A stretch of 64,000 nucleotides of DNA from Chaunax sp. Z400 (lineage: Eukaryota; Chordata; Actinopteri; Lophiiformes; Chaunacidae): contig CM075201.1 of NCBI GenBank assembly GCA_037577475.1, positions 11,947,501 through 12,011,500 of the forward strand, read 5' to 3'. Of the stretch, positions 62,136 to 64,000 are shown piece after piece. The first letter of the stretch is position 1; each line of letters begins with the position of its first letter. Below the pieces are notes generated by a model that saw nothing but the letters and a program-made list of their open reading frames with translations, did no database searches and had not been told where the DNA came from. Made by a program: the position numbers and the translations under genes.

Positions 62136-62835
62136 CTGCAGTCATCGGTATGTCCGTCCGTTTGTCATAATATAGGCCTACATTCTAGCTTCACCAACCT
62201 TTGCACATATGTCCTCATTTGGGTTTGTTTCCATAGACCTGGTTGCTTGTTTCTCATTCGAGATCTGGCAACATAATCTTGCTGATTTCGTATAACTTGT
62301 GTGCCGTTGATACCTTAATTTTCTTGTGTATGTTTTTGCAAATAGCAAATAACACTCGTCATCTAACTAAGTTTTTTTTTTTTGGAGATGCTGCCACACA
62401 CTGGGTTTTGGGTTGTCGGTGCACTGTATGGTTTATAAAGGGGTTTATAGTTAATAACATTTCCTCATTATTTGTAAATTTTTATTAGGCAGAGCTGAAC
62501 AATTAGTTTGTGCATCCACTAAATGTGTGTATGTCTCCTTTAAAGTAGTAGGTACACGAGTTTCTGTGTTTTGTAGGTGGTTGTCTAACTTTAGACCATT
62601 TTGACAAATTTCACTAATGAGCTATTGATCCACGAAGTATGAATCTGTCAATATCTTTCCATCCTTGCCAGTGATTTACTGCCAATGTTGACCTTTTCAT
62701 AATGGCTTGTGCTTCATTTAAAAATACATCTGAAATGTTTCTGATGAGTTCACATCATGTCTCTACTCACAGATCTTTAATTTCAGATCCTGTCTGAAGA
62801 GAAATAGTAGCCCAATTCTAACCATTGTTTTAAAT
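62136..62835. other. intergenic, no gene recognised
   Basis: AT-rich sequence with no recognised repeat or exon. Confidence 0.5.
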
Positions 62836-63250
62836 CCTGTCTTACAGTCCCTGGCATTAAAACAAAGACTAAATACACTGGGATAATGAGGGAATGGCCA
62901 ACAGGTGGCACAGAGAGGAAGAGGCAATCAACAACAGGTTGAGACAATCAGACAATCACACACTGGAGGGTAAATAAATTAGAGGGGAACACACAAGAAG
63001 GACACAAAGAAAACCTCACAAGAGACAGGGCTACAAAAGCACAGAGGGAGAGGGAACAAACCAGAACTAAAAACAGAAGACTAAAAACAAGACAGGGGAA
63101 ACAAAAGGTCAAAACAGGCCACAAGGAAAGGCAACAGGAAGTGTAAAGCAAAAACACAAGGCATGAAAGTAAACAACAAAATAAAACAGGAAACAGAGGT
63201 ACAAAAATAATGACATAAACCTTACAATAATAAAAGGAACCAAAAAAACT
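62836..63250. repeat. purine-rich dispersed repeat, class unresolved
   Basis: Strong A/G-rich bias on the + strand, with AAGACTAAATACACTGGGAT, then AATGAGGGAATGGCCAACAG, ACAATCAGACAATCACAC and many AAACA(A/G)G motifs. It resembles, in reverse orientation, the pyrimidine-rich repeat at 13620-13955 (shared GTATTTAGTCT motif). The minus-strand open frame across it encodes only a hydrophobic low-complexity run and is not a gene. Confidence 0.45.
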
Positions 63251-64000
63251 AGGATGAGATCCATGATCCTGATTGTCTGTGAGCAAAACCAGACAAATAG
63301 TTGTTTTTTTGATCTTGGTAAAAGAATCAAATGCAGGTATTTGATGGAGAAGTTTAAATACTGCTTGGTACTTATTTACCATAATACCTTCAAGGTATCT
63401 AGTAGTAATACCCAGCTCAAGATGGCACATATGCAGTTTATAACAATACCTGCATCAGATATATCATTTGAAATTGAAAAAGGTAGAGCAGCTTCTCATT
63501 TCTAGCCACTGAATAATTTTTCCTGCTAAGGCTAATGTTAATTTCATGAATTGGAAAATGCAGCATGTTTCAGGCAGAGTTAACATCCTCACCAGCTGTT
63601 GATCCATGTGGGGAAAAAATGAAATAAAGCAGAATCAATGTTCATGTTTTACAGTGTAGAGATATCTAACCATTGTATTATACAGGAACTATGAGAAGGA
63701 AAAATATAAGATGAGACTGTCAATTCATTCTAACATAGCTGTGCTGCAGAAAGTCAGACAAAAATCTAGATCTAAGCTTTATTCATGTTTTCAAACATCA
63801 TGTTTTAATTTCTAATGTTGGAAGACAAAGAGACTTTTAGGTTGAGGAATAACTTATGTGTTTGGAGAATAGAAATGTTCACAATAATTTGTCTGCTGTT
63901 TCTGTTTTGTGAGAGATTGTTAAATTTTTTTTTATAAAAAGCAAACAACGCCTTATTTGTTACATTTTTTCAGCAGGTTAAAATTTGACTGTTTTTTGTC
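63251..64000. other. intergenic, no gene recognised
   Basis: AT-rich sequence to the end of the window with no recognised feature. Confidence 0.5.

Noticed and set aside
62948..63430. 160-codon minus-strand frame resembling a membrane protein
   Set aside because: The hydrophobic run comes from a purine-rich repeat read on the opposite strand (Leu/Phe/Ser/Val codons), not from a gene.

Overview
The window is nuclear DNA of a bony fish, most likely a percomorph/acanthomorph teleost. The evidence is split genes with GT-AG introns, protein-coding exons that read as clear orthologues of vertebrate genes, long AT-rich non-coding stretches, abundant CA/TC microsatellites, and dispersed repeats typical of teleost genomes (hAT-like non-autonomous elements, a tRNA-derived SINE, LINE and Ty3/gypsy relics). 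Family calls were made by reading translated exons against remembered vertebrate proteins; no search was run.

Four complete genes can be assembled codon by codon across splice sites. (1) mepce, + strand, 24802-29476: the 7SK snRNA methylphosphate capping enzyme, with a CpG-rich promoter and a 5' UTR exon just upstream. (2) A beta-defensin, - strand, 37243-36679: three exons, 63 aa, six cysteines, TATA box. (3) spag7, + strand, 38880-43264: seven exons, 229 aa, R3H domain. (4) chrdl2 (chordin-like 2), + strand, 46099-52887: eleven exons, 440 aa, three von Willebrand C domains, a secreted BMP antagonist. An unidentified first coding exon with a promoter-like upstream region lies on the - strand at 11962-11895; if real, its gene continues leftwards out of the window and 1-11894 is its first intron.

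Layout: 1-11.9 kb non-coding, with a 34-bp perfect palindrome, a G-quadruplex-type tract, several long dinucleotide repeats and one roughly 0.7 kb hAT-like repeat; 11.9-12.2 kb putative first exon and promoter (minus strand); 12.2-23.5 kb intergenic with repeat relics; 23.7-31 kb mepce; 31-36.3 kb intergenic, including a hammerhead-ribozyme-like motif at 34.4 kb; 36.7-37.3 kb beta-defensin; 38.8-43.3 kb spag7; 43.9-45.5 kb a SINE and a 31-bp minisatellite; 46.1-52.9 kb chrdl2 with a Ty3/gypsy integrase relic in intron 9; 53.1-54.2 kb a decayed LINE; 54.2-64 kb intergenic with LINE tails and other repeats and no convincing gene.

The genes are functionally unrelated neighbours (snRNA capping, innate immunity, an R3H protein of poorly known role, BMP antagonism); nothing suggests a shared pathway. 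The item most worth testing is the hammerhead-like fold at 34408-34447. Other points of interest are the orphan exon at 11.9 kb, the strong-Kozak upstream ORF of mepce, and repeat sequence crowding a spag7 splice acceptor.
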